Source: Streptomyces ureilyticus
GTDB taxonomy: Bacteria > Actinomycetota > Actinomycetes > Streptomycetales > Streptomycetaceae
Direction: 5' to 3'
Assembly (NCBI RefSeq): GCF_011045025.1
Contig: NZ_JAAKZX010000012.1
Span: forward strand, 32,714 to 96,713
DNA length: 64,000 bases
The position numbers were made by a program, and so were the translations under genes. A model generated the notes under the pieces. The model worked only from the letters and a program-made list of their open reading frames with translations, was not told the origin of the DNA and did not search any database. Of the stretch, positions 48,231-56,325 are shown piece by piece; the stretch's first letter is position 1; each line of letters opens with the position of its first letter.

Positions 48231-49574
48231 ATGACACGCGCCATTTCTCTGCACGACGTGAGCAAGGCCTATACGCGGGGCGTCCGGGTGGTGGACCGGC
48301 TCTCGCTCGACATCGCGCCCGGCGAGTTCCTCGTGCTGCTCGGGCCGTCCGGCTGCGGGAAGTCCACCGTGCTCCGGATGATCGCCGGCCTCGAGGAGAT
48401 CACCGAGGGCGAGCTGCTGCTCGACGGCGAGCCCGCCAACGATCTGCAGCCGTCGGAGCGGGCGATGGCGATGGTGTTCCAGAACTTCGCCCTCTACCCG
48501 AACATGACCAGCCGCGGCAACATCGGCTTCCCGCTGCGGGTCGAGAACCCGGCCGAGGACCGGGGCCCCCGCGTGGACGCGACGGCCCGCATGCTCGGCA
48601 TCGAGGAACTGCTCGACCGCTACCCCCGCCAGCTCTCCGGCGGTGAGCGCCAGCGCGTGGCCATGGGCCGGGCCATCGTGCGCCACCCCACCGCTTTCCT
48701 CATGGACGAACCGCTGTCCAACCTCGACGCCAAGCTCCGCAACCACCTGCGTGCCGAGATCTCCACGCTCACCCGGCAGCTCGGGGTGACGACGGTGTAC
48801 GTCACCCACGACCAGGCCGAGGCCATGTCGCTCGGCGACCGGGTGGCCGTACTGCGCGGCGGCGTGCTCCAGCAGGTGGGCACCCCGCGCTCGGTGTACT
48901 CGCTGCCCCGGAACGTGTTCGTCGCCGCCTTCATCGGCACGCCCCGCATCAACCTGCTGCGCGGCCTGGTCCGCGCCCCGCTCGACGGCGCGATGTCCAT
49001 CAGCCTGGGCCGCCAGTACCTGCGCCTGCCTGAACCCCTCTCCCTGGATCACCAGTTGCTGCGCGTGCAGCAGGGCCGGGAGGTCATCGTCGGGCTGCGC
49101 TCGGAGGCGGTGCGCATCGCCAAGCCCGGCTCCGCACGTCCTGGAGAGGTGGCGATCAGTGGACTGGTCGAGCATCTGGAGTTCCAGGGGCACGAGGTCC
49201 TCGTCCACTTCAACACGGGCTCTCAGCCCGCCTTCGTGCCGGATCTGGAGGCGCCGTACCCCGTACGCGCCGTCCGTCGACGCCGCCGTGACGGTACGGT
49301 CCTGGACCGCATCCGGGGTCGCGCGGGCGCCCTGCGTGCCGGCCCGGTCGTGGTCCTGGACGAGCCGGACGACGAGCGGCCCGACCACGCGGCACCGGCA
49401 ACGCAGGAGAACCGCCTCCCCGGTGACCTGGTGGTCCGCACGACCCCCGACATCGAGCTCCGCCTCGGCATGCAGGTCCCGCTCCTGGTCGACCTGGCGC
49501 ATCTCTTCGTCTTCGACCAGCACGGCGACCGCATCAGCCCGGCCCCGGCGCGGCTGCCGGACCTGGACGAGTGA
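48231..49574 (+). CDS. ABC transporter ATPase of the sugar-import (MsiK/UgpC) type
   Basis: A 447-residue ATPase. Walker A GPSGCGKST, Q-loop VFQNFALYPNMT, signature LSGGERQRVAMGRAI, Walker B AFLMDEPLSNLDAKLR, H-loop VTHDQAEAMSLGDR. The C-terminal 200 residues are the MalK-like OB/TOBE regulatory domain (QEVIVGLRSEAVRI-like GREVIVGLRSEAV). The protein is longer than MsiK (about 380) by an Arg-rich insert around 345-385 (RAVRRRRRDGTVLDRIRGR). No permease or binding protein lies nearby, so it probably serves distant carbohydrate importers, as MsiK does. The neighbouring MBL gene is convergent, 12 bases away. Confidence 0.87.
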   Translation: MTRAISLHDVSKAYTRGVRVVDRLSLDIAPGEFLVLLGPSGCGKSTVLRMIAGLEEITEGELLLDGEPANDLQPSERAMAMVFQNFALYPNMTSRGNIGFPLRVENPAEDRGPRVDATARMLGIEELLDRYPRQLSGGERQRVAMGRAIVRHPTAFLMDEPLSNLDAKLRNHLRAEISTLTRQLGVTTVYVTHDQAEAMSLGDRVAVLRGGVLQQVGTPRSVYSLPRNVFVAAFIGTPRINLLRGLVRAPLDGAMSISLGRQYLRLPEPLSLDHQLLRVQQGREVIVGLRSEAVRIAKPGSARPGEVAISGLVEHLEFQGHEVLVHFNTGSQPAFVPDLEAPYPVRAVRRRRRDGTVLDRIRGRAGALRAGPVVVLDEPDDERPDHAAPATQENRLPGDLVVRTTPDIELRLGMQVPLLVDLAHLFVFDQHGDRISPAPARLPDLDE

Positions 49575-49586
49575 TCTTCCTGGGTG

Positions 49587-50627
49587 TCAGCGCAGGCGCG
49601 TGTACTGGTTCACGCCGCCCACGAACGCCACCGTCGCCCGCCCTCGCAGCACCAGCACATCCAGGTGCGCGGCCGTTTCGTTGACCGCGAGCATCTGATT
49701 GAAGGCGTTCAGCTCGCCGAACGGCACCGCCCTGCGGGTCCATCCGAGCTTGCGCGCCACCGCGTGGGCGTCGAGCGTGTCCTCGCCCAGCGCTGTCAGG
49801 CTCTTGGCCAGCCGGTCGTCGTGGTGGGCGAGCAGTTCGGCGACGCGGGTGTGGGCACTGTCGGCGACCGGCCCGTGCGCGGGCAGCAGGCGGGCGTCGG
49901 CGTACCGGTGCATCAGCCGCAGCGAGTCCAGGTAGTCGGCGAGCGGGCGGCCGCCCGGCTCGGCCAGCTCGAAACCGATGGACGGGGTGATGTGCGGCAG
50001 GACGTGGTCCCCGGAGAACAGCAGCCCCCGCTGCTCGTCCAGGAAGACGACATGTCCCTTGGTGTGTCCGGGAGTTGGTACGACATGCAGTTCGCGCTCG
50101 CCGAAGCGGAGCGTCTCGGCGGCGAGCCAGCGGTCGGGGGCCTCCCACACGCTCGGGTCGTAGCCGCCGTGGTCCATCGCCGCGATGCGGTCGGCGAGTT
50201 CGCCGGCTCCTGCCGTGCGCAGGGTTTCCAGTGAGCCGGTGGGTTGGTCGCTGCGCAGCTGGTCGAGCATCTCCAGGCCCGGGCGTTCACCCGCGCCGAG
50301 GTAGACGCGCGAGCCCAGCAGCCGGCGCAGTTCCACCGCGTTCGTGTAGTGGTCGCGGTGGATGTGGGTGACCAGGATGTGGCTGATGTCGCCGAGGTCG
50401 CGGCCGATGGCGGCCAGCGCCTCGTCGAGCGCCTTGCGCGCCTCGGGGATCGCCCAGCCGCCGTCGATCATGACGATGCCGCCGTCGTCGGCCAAGTCCT
50501 CCAACAGATAGACATTGACGGCGTGCAGGCCGTCGTTGGGGAGTGGCAGAGGAACGCGGTGCACCCCGGGCTGTACGGTCTGGACCCCGGCGGCGGCCCA
50601 CGGGCCCTGGTCGAACCGCGCTGTCAT
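49587..50627 (-). CDS. MBL-fold metallohydrolase
   Basis: A 346-residue metallo-beta-lactamase-fold enzyme. The metal motif is THIHRDHYTN (H-x-H-x-D-H), with VVPTPGHTKGHVVFLD and LLFSGDHVLPHI supplying the later His and Asp ligands. A C-terminal helical domain (VAELLAHHDDRLAKSLTALG, VARKLGWTRRAVPFGELNAF) is typical of the LACTB2/thioesterase-like group, suggesting hydrolysis of an acyl-thioester or similar bond. AAGGAGGAGG precedes the ATG at 50627. It lies 78 bases behind the ligase gene on the same strand and may be the last gene of the catabolic operon. Confidence 0.85.
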   Translation of the reverse strand: MTARFDQGPWAAAGVQTVQPGVHRVPLPLPNDGLHAVNVYLLEDLADDGGIVMIDGGWAIPEARKALDEALAAIGRDLGDISHILVTHIHRDHYTNAVELRRLLGSRVYLGAGERPGLEMLDQLRSDQPTGSLETLRTAGAGELADRIAAMDHGGYDPSVWEAPDRWLAAETLRFGERELHVVPTPGHTKGHVVFLDEQRGLLFSGDHVLPHITPSIGFELAEPGGRPLADYLDSLRLMHRYADARLLPAHGPVADSAHTRVAELLAHHDDRLAKSLTALGEDTLDAHAVARKLGWTRRAVPFGELNAFNQMLAVNETAAHLDVLVLRGRATVAFVGGVNQYTRLR

Positions 50628-50705
50628 GTTCCTCCTCCTTGATGTACCGCCGTGGATCATGCCCGATGGCACGCGCGACGGCACATTTCGCAGTGTGTTG
50701 CCTCG

Positions 50706-52214
50706 TCAGGTCCGGTCGACCATAGGGGAATTCAGTCTGACGGCCAGGTCCCGGGCCCCTCTCCGGTCGAGCTTGCCGACCTTGGTCTGGGGCAGTTCGT
50801 CGATGCCGAAAACGAATTCGGGCCACTTGGTCTTGGACAGGCCGACGCTCTCCAGGTGACCGGTCACTTCGGCGAGGTCGATGCCGCCGCCGTCCTCCGT
50901 GACGACGAGCAGCGCCACGCGTTCGCCGAGGACATCGTCAGGAACCGCCACGACACAGGCCCTGGCCACGCGCGGGTAACTGGCCACCGCGCGCTCGATC
51001 TCGGTGATGTCGATGTTGCGTCCACCGCGGATGATGATGTCCTTCTCGCGGCCCATGATGCTGATGGTGCCGTCCTCGTGGGTCATCAGCAGGTCGCCGG
51101 TGGGCAGGTATCCGTCCTCCGTCAGCGCCGGCGGATCGACCTTGCCGTCGCGGGCGTAGCCGAGAAAGAGGGAAGGGCCGCGCACGTGTGCCCGTCCGGT
51201 CACTCCGGGGCCCGCGGTCCGCCCGCCGGGGGTGAGCGCGCGGAGTTCCGTACCCGGGAAGGGCCGGCCGTCCCTGCCGAGCCGGATCTCCTCGGGCTCG
51301 TCGGGGCTCGGCGAGGTGTGGCCGAGACACTCGGACATGCCGAAGACGCGAAGGATCTTCGTGCCCAGAGACTGTTCGGCCCGGGCCAGGGCTCCGCGGT
51401 CCATGGGCCCGCCGCCGACGGTGATCGACCGGACACCGCCGAGGATGCCGGAGCCGGCCGCCTCGGTTCCCATCTGCAGTGCCATGGTCGGTACGCACAT
51501 GGTCCAGCGGACGCCGGCCTCGGCCATCCTCCGCAGTACGACGGCCCGGTCCCACTTCCCCGTCATGACGAGCGGCCCGCGCAGCAGGAGGGAGAGGTAG
51601 ACGCCGAAGCAGTACGCCGCCGTCGATGACAGCGGCACGATCGCGGCGACGGCGTCGCCGGGCGACAGGCCGTTGACGGTCATCGTGCTCGTGGCGGCAT
51701 AGCGCAGGGCCTGCTCGGACTGGACGACGCCTTTGGGCCGCCCGGTCGACCCGGAGGTGAGGCCGATCAGGACGCCGCCGGACCAGCGCGACACGTCACG
51801 CTCGCCGGGAGCGGACAGGCACTGCCAGCCGTCGAGCACCGTCCGCGCCGAGCCAGGCAGCCGTTCGGGCACCGCCCAGTCGGCCATCGCCGAGGGCTCG
51901 GCGACGACGGCGTCCGGGCGGATGTCCTCCCAGGCCGCGGTGAACTCAGCGTGTGTGGTGTGCCGATTGACCACCGCGATCACCCCGCCGCTCAGGCCCA
52001 CGGCGAGGGTGGCGGCGACAGTACGCCATGAGTTGTCCGCCTGGACCAGGACCGTGCCGCCCGCTTTGCCGCCCGTGCCGGTGGACAGGGCCCCGGCCAG
52101 CCGTGTGGCCTCGTCGAGCAGTTGCCGGGCCGTATGGCTGCCCGTGTCATCGATGACGGCAACGAAGTCGGCCTCGTCCGCCTTCTCTTGGAACTCCCGC
52201 ACTACCTGTCGCAT
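50706..52214 (-). CDS. AMP-dependent acyl-CoA synthetase/ligase
   Basis: A 502-residue ANL-superfamily ligase that activates a carboxylic acid to its CoA thioester. The P-loop is GLTSGSTGRPKGVV; the A5 region is VFGMSECLGHTSPS; TGDLL and GREKDIIIRGGRNID mark A7/A8; and the catalytic lysine is in TKVGKLDRRG near the C-terminus. The acid substrate is not identifiable, though the gene set suggests a hydrophobic cyclic or branched acid. It would supply the CoA ester for the beta-oxidation genes encoded upstream. It lies 91 bases after the EthD gene, in the TetR-controlled cluster. Confidence 0.88.
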   Translation of the reverse strand: MRQVVREFQEKADEADFVAVIDDTGSHTARQLLDEATRLAGALSTGTGGKAGGTVLVQADNSWRTVAATLAVGLSGGVIAVVNRHTTHAEFTAAWEDIRPDAVVAEPSAMADWAVPERLPGSARTVLDGWQCLSAPGERDVSRWSGGVLIGLTSGSTGRPKGVVQSEQALRYAATSTMTVNGLSPGDAVAAIVPLSSTAAYCFGVYLSLLLRGPLVMTGKWDRAVVLRRMAEAGVRWTMCVPTMALQMGTEAAGSGILGGVRSITVGGGPMDRGALARAEQSLGTKILRVFGMSECLGHTSPSPDEPEEIRLGRDGRPFPGTELRALTPGGRTAGPGVTGRAHVRGPSLFLGYARDGKVDPPALTEDGYLPTGDLLMTHEDGTISIMGREKDIIIRGGRNIDITEIERAVASYPRVARACVVAVPDDVLGERVALLVVTEDGGGIDLAEVTGHLESVGLSKTKWPEFVFGIDELPQTKVGKLDRRGARDLAVRLNSPMVDRT

Positions 52215-52305
52215 CTCGTCCCTCGCTGCGCTGTGCCGAACTCCGTCTACTGAACGCTGCGGTGCCTGCTGTGCTGGTGGACCGGGATCAGTCGGTCCAG
52301 GCGCC

Positions 52306-52626
52306 TCAAGCGGCGAACATCTCCGCCTCGTGTCCCATCACCGCGATGCGGCGGCCCTTCATGTCACCGACCTGTGCGACGGCCTCCGCCCACTCGGCGC
52401 TCGCGAGGGCCTTCTTCAGGTCCTCCGGGGAGTCGAAGCTGAGCACGGAGATCCCGTCCCAGCCTTCGGAGCGCGGCTCCAGCGCGGCGTCGATCTCGGT
52501 GTGCCGCCAGGCACGCAGTCCGGGCAGGCGGTAGGTCAGCTCCGCGTGGTCGCCGCGCCACCACTCGATGAACTGCTCGTGCGTCCACTCCGGAGGCCGA
52601 GCTGCCAGCAGGACGAGGTTGTACAT
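52306..52626 (-). CDS. EthD-family dimeric alpha/beta-barrel protein
   Basis: A 106-residue ferredoxin-like fold protein of the EthD/DABB type. LVLLAARPPEWTHEQFIEWW followed by GDHAELTYRLPGLRAWRHTE is the classic opening, with the conserved H-A. Family members help degrade ethers, aromatics or polyketides, as small cyclases or oxygenases. It probably acts on an intermediate of this cluster's pathway. The start is the ATG at 52626. Neighbours on the same strand are the NTF2-like pair and the ligase. Confidence 0.82.
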   Translation of the reverse strand: MYNLVLLAARPPEWTHEQFIEWWRGDHAELTYRLPGLRAWRHTEIDAALEPRSEGWDGISVLSFDSPEDLKKALASAEWAEAVAQVGDMKGRRIAVMGHEAEMFAA

Positions 52627-52663
52627 GACGGTCCTCCGTACGCGGTCGGGTGAAGATGTGCGG

Positions 52664-53041
52664 TCAGTCGAAGCGGATCTCGGACGAGCGGCCGATCAGC
52701 AGGCGCTGCAGCCGGCCCTCTCCGTTCACCCGCCCGGCGGCGACAAAGCTCGCCTCAGGGACACCTGCGCGTCGTACCTCTCCCAGGAAGAGCTCGTCCT
52801 GGCCGAGCGTGGTCGCCGACAGCCGATGGTGGGTGCGGGTGCCCCGCTCGCGCTGTTCGAGGTAGCCCACGAGGGCGGCGCGGTCCCCGGCGAAGTCGGT
52901 GGCGTTGCCGTCGCCGGTGGAGAACAGGATGGACAGCGAGAAGTCGTCACTGATCAGGTCGAGGATCCGCGACGGCTCGTCTCCGTCGAGGATCTCGAAC
53001 CACGCGGTGAGGAAGGGGGCCGCGGTCGAGGTGTCGGTCAT
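52664..53041 (-). CDS. NTF2/SnoaL-like protein, second of a pair
   Basis: A 125-residue cone-fold protein. FLTAWFEILDGDEPSRILDL and ISDDFSLSILFSTGDGNATD follow the pattern of SnoaL/NTF2-like proteins, which are isomerases, cyclases or lyases for hydrophobic small molecules. Its ATG overlaps the stop of the upstream NTF2-like gene (ATGA), so the pair is coupled and may form a heteromer. The active-site Asp/His of ketosteroid isomerase cannot be placed with confidence. Confidence 0.75.
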   Translation of the reverse strand: MTDTSTAAPFLTAWFEILDGDEPSRILDLISDDFSLSILFSTGDGNATDFAGDRAALVGYLEQRERGTRTHHRLSATTLGQDELFLGEVRRAGVPEASFVAAGRVNGEGRLQRLLIGRSSEIRFD

Positions 53042-53418
53042 GTCCGGCTCCCTTCGCCCGCGGCCTGCCCGGACCAGTCGACGAGCTCGAAGGAAGTGGT
53101 GAAGAAGGACTGGTAGCGGGCCAGGAGCCCGTCGGGCGATACGACCGCGGCTGAGAGGAAGGAGCCGCAGTACCGCCCGCCCTCCGTCACCACTCCGTAG
53201 ACGGTTTCCACGTCGCCGTCCCGGCTGTAGCGCAGGATCTCGTGCGCCCGGTCCACGGGATTGCGTCCCGCGATGTACGCGGCGAAGTCCTCCCTGGACT
53301 TGCCGATGACCTCCTTGCCCGGCAGGGCGATGAGGAAGCGGAAATCGGGTTCGAGCAGGTCCAGCGTCCGCTCCGGATGCCGGCTGTCCATGCTGGCCAT
53401 GTAGTCACGCAACGCCAT
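53038..53418 (-). CDS. NTF2/SnoaL-like protein, first of a pair
   Basis: A 126-residue cone-fold protein. MASMDSRHPERTLDLLEPDF, FLIALPGKEVIGKSREDFAA and HEILRYSRDGDVETVYGVVT match NTF2-like enzymes. It is the first gene of the shorter operon of the catabolic cluster. The ATG at 53418 has GAAGAAGG five bases upstream, which overrules the frame open to 53532. The cluster's 20-base TetR-type motif lies 27-46 bases upstream of the start, over the expected promoter. Confidence 0.77.
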   Translation of the reverse strand: MALRDYMASMDSRHPERTLDLLEPDFRFLIALPGKEVIGKSREDFAAYIAGRNPVDRAHEILRYSRDGDVETVYGVVTEGGRYCGSFLSAAVVSPDGLLARYQSFFTTSFELVDWSGQAAGEGSRT

Positions 53419-53444
53419 AGGAACCTTCTTCAGATCAACCTGAG

Positions 53445-53464
53445 CCAAGTTCAATTCAGTTTGG
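53445..53464. promoter_or_regulatory. Cluster TetR motif, site A
   Basis: CCAAGTTCAATTCAGTTTGG: a 20-base imperfect palindrome with CCAA/TTGG ends and an AATT centre. Same motif as sites B (54296) and C (63785). It lies in the promoter of the NTF2/EthD/ligase operon. Confidence 0.65.
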
Positions 53465-53552
53465 ATGGTAGTCCCGCGAAAACAGGCCTGGCAATAGTGC
53501 GTCACGAAGCTGGCGGGGCGGTAGCGCGGCACCGGAAACGGGGCACGACAAA

Positions 53553-53580
53553 GCCCCCTGACGAATGTCCGCCAGGGGGC
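53553..53580 (-). terminator. Terminator of the tetR gene
   Basis: GCCCCCTG pairs with CAGGGGGC around 12 bases. Read on the minus strand the hairpin is followed by a short T-containing stretch (CTTTG). It lies 40 bases past the tetR stop and before the promoter of the next operon. Confidence 0.6.
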
Positions 53581-53620
53581 AGGAAAACTTACCGGGAAGC
53601 CGACGCGGCCGCTCAGGGCA

Positions 53621-54244
53621 TCACGTGGCTACCATCCGCACGCAGGCACCCTCGATCAGTTCGCTGACCTCCGACAGCGGCGTCGGCCCGGACGGCCGGT
53701 ACCACCGCCAGACGCTGACGATCAGGCCGAGCACGCTCGATCCCAGCAGTTGCGCGTCCCGCAACGGGAACGCGCCCTGGGACATGCCCCGTACCAGCAG
53801 GTTCGTCCAGTCCCGCTCTACGAGCTGGACCAGCTGACGGGCCGCGACGCGCTCGGCCTCCTCCCGCTTGGACTTGCGCGGGCCGGAGAGCAGGTCCATG
53901 TGGTTCTGCAGGATGCGCATCTGCAGAACTTCCTGGTCGGAGACGTCGTACGCCGCACGTACGGCGGCCCGCAGCGCCTCCACCGGCTCCGCGGCGTCCG
54001 CGGTGGCCTCCGTGAACTTGTCGTGGGAACGCTGCAACTCGAGCCGCATGATGGTGAGCAGACAGTGGGTCTTGGACTCGAAGTAGTGGTACAGCGCGGT
54101 CTGCCCGATACCTACCCTCTCCGCCACGGTGGACCACTTAGTGGCCTCGAAGCCGGTCTCCCCGAAGCAGTCGACGGCGGCCGCCAGGATGGCGGCGCGC
54201 TTGGACCTGGGTCCCGCTTCCGGTTCAACGATCTTTGTCCCCAT
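53621..54244 (-). CDS. TetR-family regulator of the acyl-CoA catabolic cluster
   Basis: A 207-residue TetR protein. The HTH is AILAAAVDCFGETGFEATKW followed by STVAERVGIGQTALYHYFES. The ligand domain has RAAYDVSDQEVLQMRILQNH and GLIVSVWRWYRPSG, with a C-terminal tail like that of other fatty-acid or steroid-pathway TetR proteins. It sits between two operons of the catabolic cluster, and the shared motif occurs upstream of itself and of both operons, so it is the obvious repressor. The inducer is probably the pathway's CoA ester (inference from KstR/FadR-type relatives). Confidence 0.88.
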   Translation of the reverse strand: MGTKIVEPEAGPRSKRAAILAAAVDCFGETGFEATKWSTVAERVGIGQTALYHYFESKTHCLLTIMRLELQRSHDKFTEATADAAEPVEALRAAVRAAYDVSDQEVLQMRILQNHMDLLSGPRKSKREEAERVAARQLVQLVERDWTNLLVRGMSQGAFPLRDAQLLGSSVLGLIVSVWRWYRPSGPTPLSEVSELIEGACVRMVAT

Positions 54245-54295
54245 GATCCGCCTGTCTCCTGGCTGCCGCCCATCTGGTCCTACCCGAGAGTAGCC

Positions 54296-54315
54296 CCAAG
54301 CTGAACTCAGTTGCC
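54296..54315. promoter_or_regulatory. Cluster TetR motif, site B
   Basis: CCAAGCTGAACTCAGTTGCC matches site A at 14 of 20 positions. It lies 52-71 bases upstream of the tetR start, so autoregulation is likely. Confidence 0.55.
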
Positions 54316-54328
54316 AATCGACTTCAGG

Positions 54329-55477
54329 TCACACACGTTCGAGCACGGTCGCGTTGGCCATGCCACCGCCCTCGCACATCGTCTGCAGACCATGGCGTCC
54401 GCCGGTCCTGCGCAGTTGATGGACGAGCGTGGTCATGAGCCGGGCACCGGTGGCGCCGAGCGGATGCCCGAGCGCGATGGCCCCGCCGAAGGCGTTGACC
54501 CGCTCCGGGGCGGCGCCGAGTTCCTTCTGCCAGGCGAGGACGACGGAGGCGAAGGCCTCGTTGATCTCGACCAGGTCGATCTCGCCGATCGACAGCCCGG
54601 CCTTGTCCAGGACCTTCTCTGTGGCGGGAATCGGACCCGTGAGCATGTGGATCGGATCGGAGCCGACCACAGCCATGGTGTGCACGCGCGCGAGCGGGGT
54701 CAGACCGTGACGGCGCACCGCCTCCTCGGAGGCGATCAGCAGGGCGGCTGCGCCGTCGGAGATCTGGCTGGAGACGGCGGCGGTCAGCCGGCCGTCCTCG
54801 GTGAGGGTCTTCAGGCCGGCCATTTTCTCGAGGGTGGTGTCGGCGCGTGGGCCCTCGTCGGCGGTGAGCCCGAAGGCCGGGGTGATCTCGTCGTCGAAGG
54901 CGCCGTCGGCCTGGGCGGCGAGGGCCCGCTGGTGGCTGGTGAGCGCGAACCGCTCCATGTCCGTACGGGAGATGCCCCACTTCTCGGCGATCAGCTCGGC
55001 CCCGCGGAACTGCGAGACCTCCTGGTCACCGAAGCGCTCGCGCCAGCCGTCCCCCGCGAACGGGCTGCCCATGCCGGCCTGCTCGCCGACGAACATCGGG
55101 CTGGCGATGGGCACCAGGCTCATCACCTCCACACCGCCGACGACCACCAGGTCGGCGGCGCCGGAGCCGACCGCCTGGGCGGCGAAGTGCACGGCCTGCT
55201 GGGAGGAACCGCACTGGCGGTCGATGGTGGTGCCGGGGACGTGCTGCGGCAGCCCCGCCGACAGCCAGGCCGTGCGGGCGATGTTCCCGGTCTGTGCGCC
55301 GAGCTGGCTGACGCACCCGAAGTACACGTCGTCGACGGCGCCCGGGTCGGCCCCGGTGCGCTCCAGCAGGGCGCGCAGCACATGGGCGCCGAGGTCGGCG
55401 GGGTGCACGCCGCTGAGCGTGCCCTTGCGGCGGCCGACGGGGGTGCGGACGGCTCCGACGATGAATGCTTCCGACAC
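54329..55477 (-). CDS. Acetyl-CoA acetyltransferase (thiolase)
   Basis: A 382-residue thiolase II-type enzyme. The acyl-accepting cysteine is Cys89 in TTIDRQCGSSQQA. The catalytic His is in INEAFA-type DLVEINEAFASVVLAWQ and GGAIALGHPLGATGARL, and the second Cys is in MCEGGGMANATVLERV at the C-terminus. It probably performs thiolytic cleavage of the 3-ketoacyl-CoA made by the SDRs upstream. Last gene of the long catabolic operon; 30 bases separate it from the PaaG-like gene. Confidence 0.92.
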   Translation of the reverse strand: MSEAFIVGAVRTPVGRRKGTLSGVHPADLGAHVLRALLERTGADPGAVDDVYFGCVSQLGAQTGNIARTAWLSAGLPQHVPGTTIDRQCGSSQQAVHFAAQAVGSGAADLVVVGGVEVMSLVPIASPMFVGEQAGMGSPFAGDGWRERFGDQEVSQFRGAELIAEKWGISRTDMERFALTSHQRALAAQADGAFDDEITPAFGLTADEGPRADTTLEKMAGLKTLTEDGRLTAAVSSQISDGAAALLIASEEAVRRHGLTPLARVHTMAVVGSDPIHMLTGPIPATEKVLDKAGLSIGEIDLVEINEAFASVVLAWQKELGAAPERVNAFGGAIALGHPLGATGARLMTTLVHQLRRTGGRHGLQTMCEGGGMANATVLERV

Positions 55478-55507
55478 GGTGGGCTCCAGAGGGTTTCGGG
55501 TACGGGT

Positions 55508-56302
55508 TCAGCTGCTGGGCGGGACGCGCGTGAAGTCGGGCGCCCGCTTGCCCAGGAAGGCGGCTACGCCCTCACGGCCCTCTTCGGAGGCGGCCGCGGC
55601 GGCGAGCGCACGGGCCTCGCGGTCCAGGTGGGGACCGAGGTCCGCGGTCAGCCCGGCGGCGACGAGGCGACGGGTGGCCCCGAAGGCGGCGGTGGGTCCA
55701 CCGCGCAGGGTCTCTGCCGTGCGCTCGGCCTCGGCGGCCAGTCGGTCGTGGGCGACGACGCGGCTCACCAGTCCGATGTCCGCGGCTTCCTCCGCCGGTA
55801 TCCGACGGTTCGTCAGCAGCAGGTCCAGGGCTCGCTTGTGGCCGATCAGGCGGGGCAGGAACCAGCTGACTCCGGCGTCCGGTGAGTAACCGATGCCGGT
55901 GTACGCGGCGGTGAACGAGGCGTTGTCGGCGGCGAGGGTGACATCGGCGGCCGCGGCCAGACCGATGCCCGCGCCCGCGACGGCTCCTTGCACGGCGGCC
56001 ACCACGGGCGCGTCGCCCGCGGCGAACGTACGCAGGGCGTCGTGCAGTGCGTCGGTCACCGCGGTGAGGTGCTTCTCCAGCGCCTCGCCGGACAGGCGCG
56101 AGAACTCCCTGAGGTCACCGCCGACGCAGAAGGACTTCCCCTCGCCGGTGAGCAGCACGGCCCGTACGGCCTCACGGGCGCAGATCCGTGCAGCGTCCAG
56201 CAGTCCGCGCGCCATGTCCAGGTCGATGGCGTTGCCCGCCTCGCCCCGGCGCAGGGTTATGCGGGCAAGACCGTCGTCGTCGATCTCGATGCCGACACTC
56301 AT
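55508..56302 (-). CDS. Enoyl-CoA hydratase/isomerase-family protein, PaaG-like
   Basis: A 264-residue crotonase-fold enzyme. The oxyanion loop is GEGKSFCVGGDL and VAGAGIGLAAAAD. Both hydratase glutamates are missing (Gly and Tyr134 in their places), but Asp142 in GYSPDAGVSWFLPRLIG is where PaaG-type isomerases keep their single catalytic Asp. It should therefore isomerise a double bond instead of adding water. The ATG at 56302 has GGGAGGAGGG eight bases upstream; the open frame to 56341 overlaps the upstream gene's end and is not needed. Confidence 0.87.
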   Translation of the reverse strand: MSVGIEIDDDGLARITLRRGEAGNAIDLDMARGLLDAARICAREAVRAVLLTGEGKSFCVGGDLREFSRLSGEALEKHLTAVTDALHDALRTFAAGDAPVVAAVQGAVAGAGIGLAAAADVTLAADNASFTAAYTGIGYSPDAGVSWFLPRLIGHKRALDLLLTNRRIPAEEAADIGLVSRVVAHDRLAAEAERTAETLRGGPTAAFGATRRLVAAGLTADLGPHLDREARALAAAAASEEGREGVAAFLGKRAPDFTRVPPSS

Positions 56303-56325
56303 CGCGTCGGCCCTCCTCCCGTCCC

